Part shown: piece by piece, positions 44,736 to 54,749 of the stretch
Position numbering within the stretch: the first letter of the stretch is position 1
Layout: each line of letters opens with the position of its first letter
DNA from: Opitutaceae bacterium
GTDB taxonomy: Bacteria; Verrucomicrobiota; Verrucomicrobiia; Opitutales; Opitutaceae
Assembly: GCA_030648295.1 (NCBI GenBank)
Contig: JAUSID010000163.1
Span: 124,001 to 188,000 of the forward strand
Length of the DNA: 64,000 nucleotides
Direction: 5' to 3'
Notes under the pieces: model-generated
The model's database searches: none
Told to the model about the DNA's origin: nothing
What the model saw: only the letters and a program-made list of their open reading frames with translations
Made by a program: the position numbers and the translations under genes

Positions 44736-45788
44736 TCACTTCTTCGGCATCGAAAACTTGATCATCGGCTCGGCCGACGACGCTGGCGGAGTTGCAGCGT
44801 TGGCCGCCGCCGGTTTCGGCGCCGGCGTCGTCGGCGCCGGCCGCAGCGGCGAATCGGCCGGCACTGCCGCAGCGACCGGTGCGGGCGGCAGCGCCGCGAA
44901 GCCGCGCTCGAGCAGTTCGATTGCCTTGATGTCACGGGCGCGGCCGAGGTCGCGCTGCCCGCCCGGACCCAGCGAGCCCATGATGACCACGATCACGCGC
45001 CGGCCATTTCGCTGCGCCGTGGCGCTCAGGCAATAACCGGCCGCATCGGTGAATCCTGTTTTCAGTCCGTCGACGCCGCCGACTTTGCCGAGGAGATTGT
45101 TGTGATTCTTCATCTCCATGGGCTGGGCGCGTACCCCGGCGCCAAACGTACGCAGCCGCACCGAGGTGTATTTTAACACGTCGGTGTGCTGGACGAGGTG
45201 CCGTGCCAGCAGCGAAAAATCGCGCGGCGAAGTCAGATCGCCATCGGCCGCCTTCCGCGTCGAGGGCGGCAGCCCGTGCGGCGTGCGAAACGTCGTGTTC
45301 TTCATGCCGAGCGCCTCCGCCTTGGCATTCATCAACTCGACGAATGCCGGGACCGAACCGGCGGTGGCGCGGGCGAGCGCATGCGACGCATCGTTCGCCG
45401 ACTGAATCATCATCGCGAAGATCAAGTCCTCCACCGAAAACGTCTCGCGAGGATCGAGAAATACCTGCGTGCCGCCCATCTTCGCGTCGCTCGTCTCGAT
45501 TTTCACCGGCGTGGCGAGGGTCAGCGTGCCGGCCGCGAGCCGATCGTGGACCACGGCAAATGTCATCAACTTGGTCATGCTCGCGGGCGGGTTCATCACG
45601 TCGGCGCGATCCTCGAACAACACATTGCCGGTCGAGGCATCCGTCACGATGGCACCCTTGTACGCGGTCGCATTGTCCGCCGCGGTCGCCGGCCGGCCCG
45701 GCTGCTTGCGGGCGCCGGCTGCGAACACGGTCGCTGTGCCGAGGGTCAGGCTCAGCATCCACCCGGTGAAATGCCGCGAAATGATCAT
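44736..45788 (-). CDS. D-alanyl-D-alanine carboxypeptidase (low-molecular-weight PBP)
   Basis: The 350-residue periplasmic peptidase has a signal peptide (about 1-25, GWMLSLTLGTATVFAA). The catalytic triad motifs are complete: SMTK (residues 70-73), SAN (130-132) and KTG (243-245). It trims D-Ala from peptidoglycan pentapeptides. After the catalytic domain there is no clear PBP5 C-terminal domain. Instead a Pro/Ala-rich tail of about 60 residues ends in MIKFSMPKK. The start at MIISRHFTGW is chosen for the signal peptide. Confidence 0.94.
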   Translation of the reverse strand: MIISRHFTGWMLSLTLGTATVFAAGARKQPGRPATAADNATAYKGAIVTDASTGNVLFEDRADVMNPPASMTKLMTFAVVHDRLAAGTLTLATPVKIETSDAKMGGTQVFLDPRETFSVEDLIFAMMIQSANDASHALARATAGSVPAFVELMNAKAEALGMKNTTFRTPHGLPPSTRKAADGDLTSPRDFSLLARHLVQHTDVLKYTSVRLRTFGAGVRAQPMEMKNHNNLLGKVGGVDGLKTGFTDAAGYCLSATAQRNGRRVIVVIMGSLGPGGQRDLGRARDIKAIELLERGFAALPPAPVAAAVPADSPLRPAPTTPAPKPAAANAATPPASSAEPMIKFSMPKK

Positions 45789-45896
45789 TCGCCGGAGGAA
45801 GAGCGAATCTTTTGCCGGTGCGAGTCGAAAGAAGCCGGCCGCAATAAACAAATTGTCATTCCGGGCGCCTGCCGTGGCTCCGGCGGCTGCGATCGC

Positions 45897-45924
45897 AAAA
45901 AAGCCGCGGCGGGGACGCCGCGGC
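45897..45924 (-). terminator. Rho-independent terminator after the YecH-like gene
   Basis: Read on the minus strand, GCCGCGGCG/CGCCGCGGC with a four-base loop is followed by TTTTTT. It resembles the GCGGCGGGGGCGCCGCGG repeat at 54658-54683, so it may be a repeat unit used as a terminator. Confidence 0.85.
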
Positions 45925-45970
45925 TCCACCACCAGGAATGGTTTTGAAAATTCGGCTTGGGAACGCCGGG

Positions 45971-46267
45971 TCAATGCCGCCCGCTGCCGTTGCTCCCGGT
46001 GGCGGCACCAGCCGGTTCGCTGCTGTCGCGGTGGCAGACTCGTTCCGGATCGACTACGAAACCGCCCGCGGTCCGGATGATCTTCCCGCGGTTGGCCAGG
46101 AACTCGACGAGTTGGATGGCCGTCATCCCATGGTCCGAGCAGGTCTGGAATCGGGTATCGACGCCGAATCGTGCGATGATTGCAGCGGCGAGCGAATCAC
46201 GCGTATAAAACGCCTCGGACTCGCGGAGCATATCGATCACTTCATGGCCGTGGATCAGGGAAGACAT
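45971..46267 (-). CDS. YecH-like small metal-binding protein (DUF2492)
   Basis: The 98-residue protein contains the YecH family pattern IHGHEVIDML near the N-terminus and ARFGVDTRFQTCSDHGMTAIQLVEFLANRGKI, with conserved His, Cys and His residues suited to binding a transition metal. The C-terminal 20 residues are low-complexity Ser/Gly. Family function is not known. It is followed by its own terminator, so it is a separate unit from the downstream carboxypeptidase gene. Confidence 0.85.
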   Translation of the reverse strand: MSSLIHGHEVIDMLRESEAFYTRDSLAAAIIARFGVDTRFQTCSDHGMTAIQLVEFLANRGKIIRTAGGFVVDPERVCHRDSSEPAGAATGSNGSGRH

Positions 46268-46594
46268 GTGCGTTCCCGCGAGTGAACCAGAAATCCACGC
46301 GTCCGGCTCACCACCGATTGCATTTTAGTAGTGAATTCTTGCCCGGAATTTGTCGGGTTGCGGGGCTCATATTGGTGAATGTTCGGCCAATGCAAGGAGG
46401 CTAACCGGCCGTCTCCGACAAATTCCCAAGTCGCCGCGCCGCGGCGAGGCTTTCGCCATACAGACGAAACGCTCACGCGTTCCGCTACGCCGAGTTCTGT
46501 AACGAGGTTTGAAAACACAGTCTAGCGTCTCTGCCAGTGCCTTGGTTCCTATTCGCGTCTATTTGCGTCTATTCGCGGTTAAACGGATTGGGTC
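46268..46594. other. Intergenic region upstream of the YecH-like gene
   Basis: No gene was found in these 327 bases, which separate the yecH-like start from the prfC stop. The right end (46549-46584) is a TATTCGCGTCTATTTGCGTC repeat arm of the ACCGCGAATGGACGC family. The AT-richer stretch around 46310-46375 is the likely yecH-like promoter region, but no clear boxes were found. Confidence 0.6.
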
Positions 46595-48256
46595 TTAGCG
46601 CGTTTGCTCCAGCGGCAGGTCGTGCAGCTTCAATTCGGGGTTCTTCTCGACGAAGTAGCGCATCGTCCAGTCGTTCGGAAACAACACCACCGGCTGATCG
46701 AACTTGTCCATGCCGAAACTCACCCCTGTCGCCACGATCAGCCGCGAAGGATCCTTCAACGCCGGATGGGGCTCGACCCATTTCAGCAGTGTCCAGGGCG
46801 TCGGCTTCAGCCGCGATTCGGCGCCGTATTCGCTCTTCAACCGCCATTGCACCACCTCGAATTGCAGGGGACCCACCGCCGCCAGCAGCGTTGAACCCGG
46901 CGGCGCATGCCGCGGCGTGAACGCCTGCACGACACCTTCCTGCAACAACTGCTCGAGTCCGGCGCGATACTTCTTTGCGTCCGCCGGCGTGGGATTCGAC
47001 ATGAAAGTGAAAACCTCCGGCGGGAAACGCGGAATCTCATCGTAGATGATTCCGCGCTCCTCGGTTAGCGTGTCGCCGATGCCGAACTCGCTGTGACCCA
47101 CCAGCCCGATGACGTCGCCCGGCCACGCTTCATTCACGGTCTCCCGCTCCTGGCCGAACAGCTTGTGCGAGGACGAGAGCCGCACGGTTTTCCCCGTGCG
47201 CGAATGCAGGACGTTCATGTCGCGTTCGAATTTCCCCGAGCAGATCCGCAGGAACGCGATGCGATCGCGGTGCTTGGGATCCATGTTGGCCTGAATCTTG
47301 AAAATGAAGCCCGAAAATTTCGGTGCCTCGACCGGCACGATCGCGTCGGTCTCCGCCGGCTTGCTGTTCAGCGTGCCCGTAATCGACGCGCCGTTGCCGT
47401 TGAGCGGGACGCTGATCTTCCGCGGCTGCGGCGGAATCGAGTCCTGCAAGAATCCGTCGAGCAGCAGCTGGATCCCGAAATTGTTCACCGCGCTGCCAAA
47501 ATACACCGGCGTCTGCTGGCCGGCCCGGACGGCCTCGAGGTCGAAGGGATGTCCGGCGCCGTCGAGCATCTCGAGCTGCTCCTTCACCTCGCGAAAGGTG
47601 TCGTCGTCGAGTTTCTCGCGCACGGCGGGATCGTCGAGCGAGGTCACGTTGACGGGCGCCTGGTAGGCGCCGCCCGGCACGCGCTGGAACAAATGCACCT
47701 CGCGTGTCCGCCGATCGAATACGCCGCGGAAACTCGGGCCGTTGCCGAGCGGCCAGACCACCGGCGAGGACTGCAACCCAAGCACGGTCTCGAGTTCATC
47801 GAGCAGCTCGAGCGGATTGCGCGTCGGCCGGTCGCACTTGTTCATGAACGTGAAAATCGGCACGCCGCGCCGCCGGCAGACCTCGAACAGCTTCCGTGTC
47901 TGCGTTTCGACGCCCTTGGCCGCGTCGATCACCATCAGGGCGGCGTCGACCGCCGTGAGGACGCGATAGGTGTCTTCCGAAAAGTCCTTGTGGCCGGGGG
48001 TGTCGAGCAGGTTGACCGCGAACCCGTGATAATCGAATTGCAGCACGGTCGAGCTGATGGAAATGCCGCGCTGCTTCTCCAGTTCCATCCAGTCGGAGGT
48101 GGTCGCCCGCTGGTTCTTCCGATCCTTCACCGCGCCCGCGAGATGGATGGCGTTGCCGTACAGCAGGAACTTCTCCGTGAGCGTGGTCTTGCCCGCGTCA
48201 GGGTGGGAGATGATCGCAAAGGTGCGACGGCGGTTGATTTCGGCGGCTGGCGACAT
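46595..48256 (-). CDS. prfC: Peptide chain release factor 3
   Basis: The 553-residue translational GTPase recycles RF1/RF2 from the ribosome. G1 is AIISHPDAGKTTLTEK (about residues 14-29), G2 lies in RGISISSTVLQF, G3 is DTPGHKDFSEDTYR, G4 is FMNKCDR. The domain order and length are those of RF3. The start at MSPAAEINRRRTFAII is the family start. Downstream the frame ends next to a dispersed repeat. It is divergent from the small membrane protein and rRNA methyltransferase genes. Confidence 0.97.
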   Translation of the reverse strand: MSPAAEINRRRTFAIISHPDAGKTTLTEKFLLYGNAIHLAGAVKDRKNQRATTSDWMELEKQRGISISSTVLQFDYHGFAVNLLDTPGHKDFSEDTYRVLTAVDAALMVIDAAKGVETQTRKLFEVCRRRGVPIFTFMNKCDRPTRNPLELLDELETVLGLQSSPVVWPLGNGPSFRGVFDRRTREVHLFQRVPGGAYQAPVNVTSLDDPAVREKLDDDTFREVKEQLEMLDGAGHPFDLEAVRAGQQTPVYFGSAVNNFGIQLLLDGFLQDSIPPQPRKISVPLNGNGASITGTLNSKPAETDAIVPVEAPKFSGFIFKIQANMDPKHRDRIAFLRICSGKFERDMNVLHSRTGKTVRLSSSHKLFGQERETVNEAWPGDVIGLVGHSEFGIGDTLTEERGIIYDEIPRFPPEVFTFMSNPTPADAKKYRAGLEQLLQEGVVQAFTPRHAPPGSTLLAAVGPLQFEVVQWRLKSEYGAESRLKPTPWTLLKWVEPHPALKDPSRLIVATGVSFGMDKFDQPVVLFPNDWTMRYFVEKNPELKLHDLPLEQTR

Positions 48257-48475
48257 GCGTAAGGGCTGAAAGAAACGCGATTCCCCGATGGAGGAAAGAG
48301 TGAACTGTCTTCCCGGGGGTGGAACGTCCGGCCGGGGGCGCCACCGGCGGTGAAACATTTGCCCAAAGCAGCGGCCCATTGAGCGCGGACATCGGAAGAT
48401 TTCCCAGTCGATGTTCCGCATTCCGACGAGGCACATCGCATTGGCGGGCCGCACTAAACGAAATTACCCTTCCCC

Positions 48476-48595
48476 ATGCTGAACGCGCTGATATCGATCG
48501 GCATTTATGTTGGTCTGGTCTCGATGCTCGCGCTCGTGCTCGGCGCAGCAAGCGCGGCCAGGTTCGACCGTGACTTGCCGGACGACGAGCTCTGA
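48476..48595 (+). CDS. Possible 39-residue single-pass membrane protein
   Basis: The short frame encodes one strongly hydrophobic helix (residues 2-26, LISIGIYVGLVSMLALVLGA) followed by an acidic tail (RFDRDLPDDEL). The helix-plus-charged-tail shape is like known small membrane subunits, but no family is recognised. It lies 47 bases before the rRNA methyltransferase start on the same strand. The preceding bases ACCCTTCCCC are CT-rich, as for most starts here. It could be a chance frame in GC-rich DNA. Confidence 0.45.
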   Translation: MLNALISIGIYVGLVSMLALVLGAASAARFDRDLPDDEL

Positions 48596-48642
48596 CGGCG
48601 AATTTTTGTCGCGGCCCGTCTTTTTCGCGTAAACGTGAGTGC

Positions 48643-49836
48643 GTGGCGATCCTGGCGTTTCTGAAGTTGAAACCGAATGCGCGGCCGCGCGCCGTGGGAG
48701 GACACCCGTGGGTGTTTGCCAACGAGGTCGAGGCGCTGCTCCCGGCGGAACACGATGGCGAGGTGGTCGAGTGCAAGGACCGCACCGGCCGGTTCATCGG
48801 AACGGGGATCTATAATTCGAAGTCGCAGATCGTGTGGCGGCGATTGAGCCGCGACCGCGTCGCCCTCGATGCCGGGTACCTTCGGGCCGCGATCGAACGC
48901 GCACTCCAGCGGCGGGACGTGACCATATCGCCGGCGGCCGGCGGATCACCGCCGTCAGGGCGGTTGATTTGGAGCGAGTCCGACGATCTGCCCGGCCTCG
49001 TGGTGGACCGTTTCGGCGATGTGCTCGTGGTGCAGATTCAGACGCTCGCGATGGAGAAACGAGGGGCGCTGATCAGCGACGCACTCGCGGAAATCGTCCG
49101 GCCGTCGGAGATTATTTTTCGCAACGACGCGCCGATTCGCCGGCTGGAGGGTCTGCCGCTCGAGGTACACACGCGATCCGGCGATCCGTGGGCGCCGCGC
49201 TGGACGCGGATCGACGGGTTCGATTACTGGCTGGATTTGCAGGGTGGACAGAAAACCGGGTTTTACCTCGACCAGCGGGCGCAGCATCTCGCGATCGAGA
49301 AATACTGCTCCGGCGCCCGCGTGCTCGACGCGTTCTGCAACCAGGGAGCTTTCGCCCTGCACGCAGCGCGCGCTGGCGCCGCGGAGGTATTGGGGCTGGA
49401 CAGTGCGGAGGACGCGATTGCAGCGGCACGAAAGAACGCCGAGGCCAACCGCGTGACTCCCGTGTTCGCGGTCGAAAACGTGTTCGATTGGTTCAACGAC
49501 GCGGCTCGAAACCTCGAACCCCCGTGGGACGTGATCATTCTCGACCCGCCGCCATTCGCGAAATCGAAGAGCGCGCTCGAGGGCGCGTTGCGCGGCTACA
49601 AGGAAATCAATCTCCGCGCGCTCCAGCGGCTCGCGCCCGGCGGCGTGCTCGCAACGTATACCTGTTCCCACCACATGCAGGACGCCGAGCTGCGCCGGGT
49701 GCTTTCAGAGGCGGCGACCGACGCCAAGCGCAAGCTCCGCGTCCTCGAATGGTGCCATCAACCCGCGGATCATCCCGTGCTCGTGACGATGCCCGAGAGT
49801 GAATACCTCCGCGGCTACATCGTGCGGGCGGAGTAG
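48643..49836 (+). CDS. rlmI: Class I rRNA methyltransferase, RlmI type
   Basis: The 397-residue protein has an N-terminal PUA domain (about 1-75, RAVGGHPWVFANEVE and GTGIYNSKSQIVWRRL) and a Rossmann methyltransferase domain. The latter shows GFYLDQRAQHLAIEKYCSGARVLDAFCNQGAFALHAARAGA, the SAM site, and the catalytic VIILDPPPFAKSKSAL, then LATYTCSHHM. RlmI makes 5-methylcytidine 1962 of 23S rRNA. The start is GTG with no Shine-Dalgarno sequence. The family is certain; the exact target base is by analogy. Confidence 0.92.
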   Translation: MAILAFLKLKPNARPRAVGGHPWVFANEVEALLPAEHDGEVVECKDRTGRFIGTGIYNSKSQIVWRRLSRDRVALDAGYLRAAIERALQRRDVTISPAAGGSPPSGRLIWSESDDLPGLVVDRFGDVLVVQIQTLAMEKRGALISDALAEIVRPSEIIFRNDAPIRRLEGLPLEVHTRSGDPWAPRWTRIDGFDYWLDLQGGQKTGFYLDQRAQHLAIEKYCSGARVLDAFCNQGAFALHAARAGAAEVLGLDSAEDAIAAARKNAEANRVTPVFAVENVFDWFNDAARNLEPPWDVIILDPPPFAKSKSALEGALRGYKEINLRALQRLAPGGVLATYTCSHHMQDAELRRVLSEAATDAKRKLRVLEWCHQPADHPVLVTMPESEYLRGYIVRAE

Positions 49837-49860
49837 GGTGGGCTGTTGCCCGATGGGCTG

Positions 49861-50493
49861 CTACCGCAACGACTTTTCCAGCTCGCGGCGGAACGCTCTC
49901 AGCTCGTCGAGCTGCTTCTGCAGCGCCGCTTTTTCTTCCTTGGTCCGCGCGGTTTTCATTGCCTCGAGAATATCCTTCTCCGCCTCCATCAGGCTGACGC
50001 GCTCCTGCGCGATGCCTTCGCGATGCCGGCTCGATTCGCCGCCGAAAATCGAGAGCACCTTCGAAATTTTCGGGTCGTTCAGTGCCTTGTCCGTTTCGGT
50101 TGATTTCGTGTTCTGTTTTTCGCGTGCGATGTCGTGTTCCTGCTTCGCGATCTGTTGATCGACCTCGGTAATCCGGCTGTTCCTCACTTCGACCTGCGGC
50201 AGAACGGTTGGCGTTTCCTTTGCCGTTTTCGCCGTCGATGCTGGCGGCGGGGTTTCTTTCGCCGGTGAATCCTTCGCCGTTCTTTCGGCGGGACTCGCGG
50301 CTGCGGTCGTTGTGGTTTCCTTTTTCACCGGAGCTGGCGCCGGAGCCGGCGGCTTCTTCTTCGCTTCCTGAAGCATCCTCGCCTTCACCGTTTCCTTCAT
50401 GCTCGTCCTTGGCGCCTCCTCTTCCGCTGCCGGCAGCGTTGCGGCAAACCACGCCGCCATCGCCACCGCCGAAATCACGCGAAGATTGATCAT
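49861..50493 (-). CDS. Secreted coiled-coil protein, unknown function
   Basis: The 210-residue product has a signal peptide (MINLRVISAVAMAAWFAATLPAAE). A Lys/Pro/Thr-rich linker follows (about 40-110), then a charged helical C-terminal half with heptad-like spacing (ITEVDQQIAKQEHDIAREKQ; MEAEKDILEAMKTARTKEEKAALQKQLDELRAF). No family is recognised. It converges on rlmI with 24 bases between stops and lies downstream of eno. Periplasmic location is inferred from the signal peptide. Confidence 0.7.
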   Translation of the reverse strand: MINLRVISAVAMAAWFAATLPAAEEEAPRTSMKETVKARMLQEAKKKPPAPAPAPVKKETTTTAAASPAERTAKDSPAKETPPPASTAKTAKETPTVLPQVEVRNSRITEVDQQIAKQEHDIAREKQNTKSTETDKALNDPKISKVLSIFGGESSRHREGIAQERVSLMEAEKDILEAMKTARTKEEKAALQKQLDELRAFRRELEKSLR

Positions 50494-50581
50494 GGGGGAA
50501 CGCCAACGTAACGACACCTGCGCCCCAGTCGAGGGCGCAGGCGATTTTCGAAGTCGTCTGGGCGAGTCTCCCTGACGCGCA

Positions 50582-50657
50582 AAATCTTAATCGTTCTCTT
50601 ACTCTTACTCTTTCTCTTTCTCCTCAGGGGAGAAAGATAACGATAAAGAGAACGAAC
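50582..50657. repeat. CT-rich / GA-rich inverted low-complexity array
   Basis: ATCGTTCTCTTACTCTTACT words (50590 on) and their near-inverse GAGAAAGATAACGATAAAGA (50630-50650) flank CTCAGGGG. It lies between eno and the coiled-coil gene; a similar pair lies at 39762-39890. Confidence 0.8.
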
Positions 50658-50702
50658 CAGCCCGACAGCCGCCCGGCGCTGCTGCGGGCGTGAACCGGCA
50701 GC

Positions 50703-52397
<1,695 letters not shown>

Positions 52398-53477
52398 TTA
52401 AAACGGCGCCTTCGACTTGCCCAGATTATGCAGGAATCGACGGAACGCGTTCATGCCGCGCGGCCGCACAGCCTCGGGAATCTGGCGGTGATGTCCGCTG
52501 TCCATCGCCGTCTGGGCGACCGTGGCGCCGTCGTAATTCCGCGTCGCGACGTTCTCGCGCGTGAGCACTTCCCGCGGCACCTGGTCAAGGTGACCGGCGT
52601 AGGCCGCCGCATGCAGCGGCGTATCACCATTGTCATTGCGGGTCAGCAGGAGGTCGGCGGTGAGTTGCGCGCCCGGAATCTTGTTGAGCTGCCCTGATTC
52701 GGCCGCGGCGTGAATCGTCGTGAAGCCGCTCTTGCTCGCCATCACCAGATGGTCGTGCGTCAGCTGCTCCACCGGAATCTGTTCGAGATGGCCGGAGATG
52801 GCCGCGGCATGGAACACCGTGTCGCCGGCGCTCGTCATCTCGCGTAAGGCCGCGGCCGTCAGTAGCGAAGCCGGTACCTGCGAAAGATTGCCGTTGAACG
52901 CCGCGAGATGCAGCACGGTTTCGCCACCCAGATTCTTCAACCCCAGGTTTCCCGTCGTCATGAACCCGGCTGGAATCCGATCCAGGCCACCATTTTCCGC
53001 CGCTTCATGCAGCAGCGTGTTGCCGACATCGGTTTTCCGCAGCACGACATCGACGGTGACAAGCTCGGCCGGAATCTGGTCGAGATGGCCATTCGCGGCG
53101 GCGAGATGGAAAACCGTCAGGCCCGCGTTGCTGCGAACGCCGAGCGCGTCGAGCGCCAGCCGCGCGCGCGGAACCTGATCGAGGTGCCCCGCCAGCGCGG
53201 CGTGATGCAGCGGCGTGTATCCGGCATCGTTCTTCGTGAGTAGCGCCTCGCTGGTGAGGACCTCGGCCGGAACCTCGGTCAGCCGGCCGTGTTTGGCCGC
53301 GAGGTGCAGGGGCGTGTTGCCAGCGGCGTTGGGCGCGAGGAACCGGCCGGGAGTCAAGCTCTCCGGCGGCAGGGTGCCGAGCGTGCCGTCTCGAATGGCG
53401 GCCTCGAGGTCGTGGTTCTCCATCGCGGGCGAGCCCACAGGAAGCGAACCGCCAAATGGCCGTGCAACCAAATCCAT
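52398..53477 (-). CDS. Ankyrin-repeat protein with nine 33-residue repeats
   Basis: The protein of about 359 residues is made of nine tandem repeats of 33 residues. Each has an ankyrin half (AGNTPLHLAAKHGRL, AGYTPLHHAALAGHL, NGDTPLHAAAYAGHL) and an unusual second half (xxIPAxxLTxxxLLxxN). There is no signal peptide, so it is probably a cytoplasmic protein-binding scaffold. An in-frame Met at 53423 (MENHDLEAAI) is an alternative start. It is divergent from two receiver-domain genes, with only 69 bases between starts, so shared regulation is likely. Confidence 0.85.
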   Translation of the reverse strand: MDLVARPFGGSLPVGSPAMENHDLEAAIRDGTLGTLPPESLTPGRFLAPNAAGNTPLHLAAKHGRLTEVPAEVLTSEALLTKNDAGYTPLHHAALAGHLDQVPRARLALDALGVRSNAGLTVFHLAAANGHLDQIPAELVTVDVVLRKTDVGNTLLHEAAENGGLDRIPAGFMTTGNLGLKNLGGETVLHLAAFNGNLSQVPASLLTAAALREMTSAGDTVFHAAAISGHLEQIPVEQLTHDHLVMASKSGFTTIHAAAESGQLNKIPGAQLTADLLLTRNDNGDTPLHAAAYAGHLDQVPREVLTRENVATRNYDGATVAQTAMDSGHHRQIPEAVRPRGMNAFRRFLHNLGKSKAPF

Positions 53478-53546
53478 CGCGTAGTAATACTGACCGCGCC
53501 GGATTTCAGTTTGCCATCGCAAAATCAAAAAACCACCGTCCAGTCG

Positions 53547-53978
53547 ATGAATCCAGCTGACGCGAAGCCGGGCGGAAACGACGCGCCAAAGAAGGACGCG
53601 GTGCTGCTCGTCGACGATGAATTGCCGCTGCTGCAAGTCTACGCCGCGGCACTCTCACCCAGCTTCGAAGTGACGACAGCCACGAATGCCCGCGAGGCCG
53701 ACTTCATCTTGCGGAAGAAAGCCTTCAAGGTCGTGATCGCGGATCACTTGATGCCGGGCGGCAACGGGACGAATTTCCTGGTACGGGCGCGAGAGGAATT
53801 CCCGCACATGCAACGCGTACTCGTCACGGGCTACATGAAGCCGGAAATGTTGCTGCGCAGCGTCAACGAGGCCGCGCTATTTCGGTACCTGCTCAAGCCG
53901 GTCACCATGACCGAACTAATCAAGGTCGTGCACGATGCCGCCAAGGCGCACGATGCCAGCCTGGCCGCCGCCCATTGA
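53547..53978 (+). CDS. Receiver-only response regulator 1
   Basis: The 143-residue protein is a single CheY-like receiver domain with a 16-residue leader. The acidic pair is VDDE, the phospho-acceptor is in VVIADHLMPGGNG, the Thr in VLVTGY and the Lys in YLLKPVT. There is no output domain. It overlaps the next receiver gene (TGATG) and is divergent from the ankyrin gene. No histidine kinase lies within view. It may act in a phosphorelay or by binding a partner. Confidence 0.92.
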   Translation: MNPADAKPGGNDAPKKDAVLLVDDELPLLQVYAAALSPSFEVTTATNAREADFILRKKAFKVVIADHLMPGGNGTNFLVRAREEFPHMQRVLVTGYMKPEMLLRSVNEAALFRYLLKPVTMTELIKVVHDAAKAHDASLAAAH

Positions 53979-54361
53979 TGAGTGCTCCTACCCCCGTTTC
54001 CCGGCCGGTTGTATTGATCGTCGATGACGAGCCGAATATTCGTGACGTCCTCGCAATCGGACTAAAGGAGCACTTCGACGTCGAGACCGCGTCCTCGGCC
54101 AACGAGGCGGAAATGATGATGGCAACCCGCAGCTACGACATCGTGGTGTGCGATCACTTGATGCCGGACGAGGAGGGGCTCGCATTTCTCACTCGCGCGC
54201 GGAAACAATTTCCGGCGGTGCAGCGAATTTTGATGACCGGCTACGTCAATCCCGAGCTGCTTTCACGCAGCACTTCGGTCGCGGGCCTGGCCGCGTGCCT
54301 GACCAAACCCGTGGCCGCGTCGGAACTCGCTGCTGCCATCCGGCTCGCCCTGCCGCACTGA
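53978..54361 (+). CDS. Receiver-only response regulator 2
   Basis: The 127-residue protein is a second stand-alone receiver with VDDEPNIRDV, VVCDHLMPDEEG, ILMTGY and CLTKPVA. It shares the DHLMP and TGY context with its upstream neighbour, pointing to duplication. The start is the ATG at 53978, sharing one base with the stop of the first gene; a TTG one codon earlier is possible. Cytoplasmic; partner unknown. Confidence 0.92.
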   Translation: MSAPTPVSRPVVLIVDDEPNIRDVLAIGLKEHFDVETASSANEAEMMMATRSYDIVVCDHLMPDEEGLAFLTRARKQFPAVQRILMTGYVNPELLSRSTSVAGLAACLTKPVAASELAAAIRLALPH

Positions 54362-54749
54362 GCGGCGCGAGGTTCGCCTGCAGCTGGTGGCCGCCGACGT
54401 GACAGCCTGTGTGAAAATTCACGGACAACGCCGAGCCGTGGCGTGGTTGCGGCAATGAACTTCCGTCAGGTTGTTGTAGGAGCCCGCATGCGGGCGATTG
54501 GTTTGGCCCGTCGCGCTCTGAATCGCCCGCGAGCGGGCTCCTACAGCCGGCTGGCAAGTTCTCGGGCGCGACCACCCTACGGCTCGGCGTTGATCCGTCT
54601 TCTCATTGGAGACGCGGCGCCCTCGCCGCGTCAGGTCGCAGAACGTTATGCTCACATCCGCGGCGGGGGCGCCGCGGCTCCATTCACCGAATGGTGAACT
54701 GAGTTTCCCGCCTCGTTACCTCGACTGCCACGGACGCCAACGCGCCACT
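54362..54749. other. Repeat-rich gap between the receiver gene and uvrA
   Basis: No gene was found in these 388 bases between convergent genes. They hold the GTAGGAGCCCGC inverted repeat (54476-54544) and a CGGCGCCCTCGCCGCG / GCGGGGGCGCCGCGGCTCC pair (54613-54683) related to the terminator at 45897-45924. Confidence 0.7.
54476..54544. repeat. GTAGGAGCCCGC inverted repeat
   Basis: Arms of 24 bases (54476-54499 and 54521-54544) pair at 22 positions; the outer ends are GTAGGAGCCCGC and GCGGGCTCCTAC. It lies between two convergent genes and could terminate transcription from both sides. Confidence 0.85.

Noticed and set aside
47093-48262. Long plus-strand frame opposite prfC
   Set aside because: prfC motifs are complete on the minus strand; the plus frame is compositionally a shadow.
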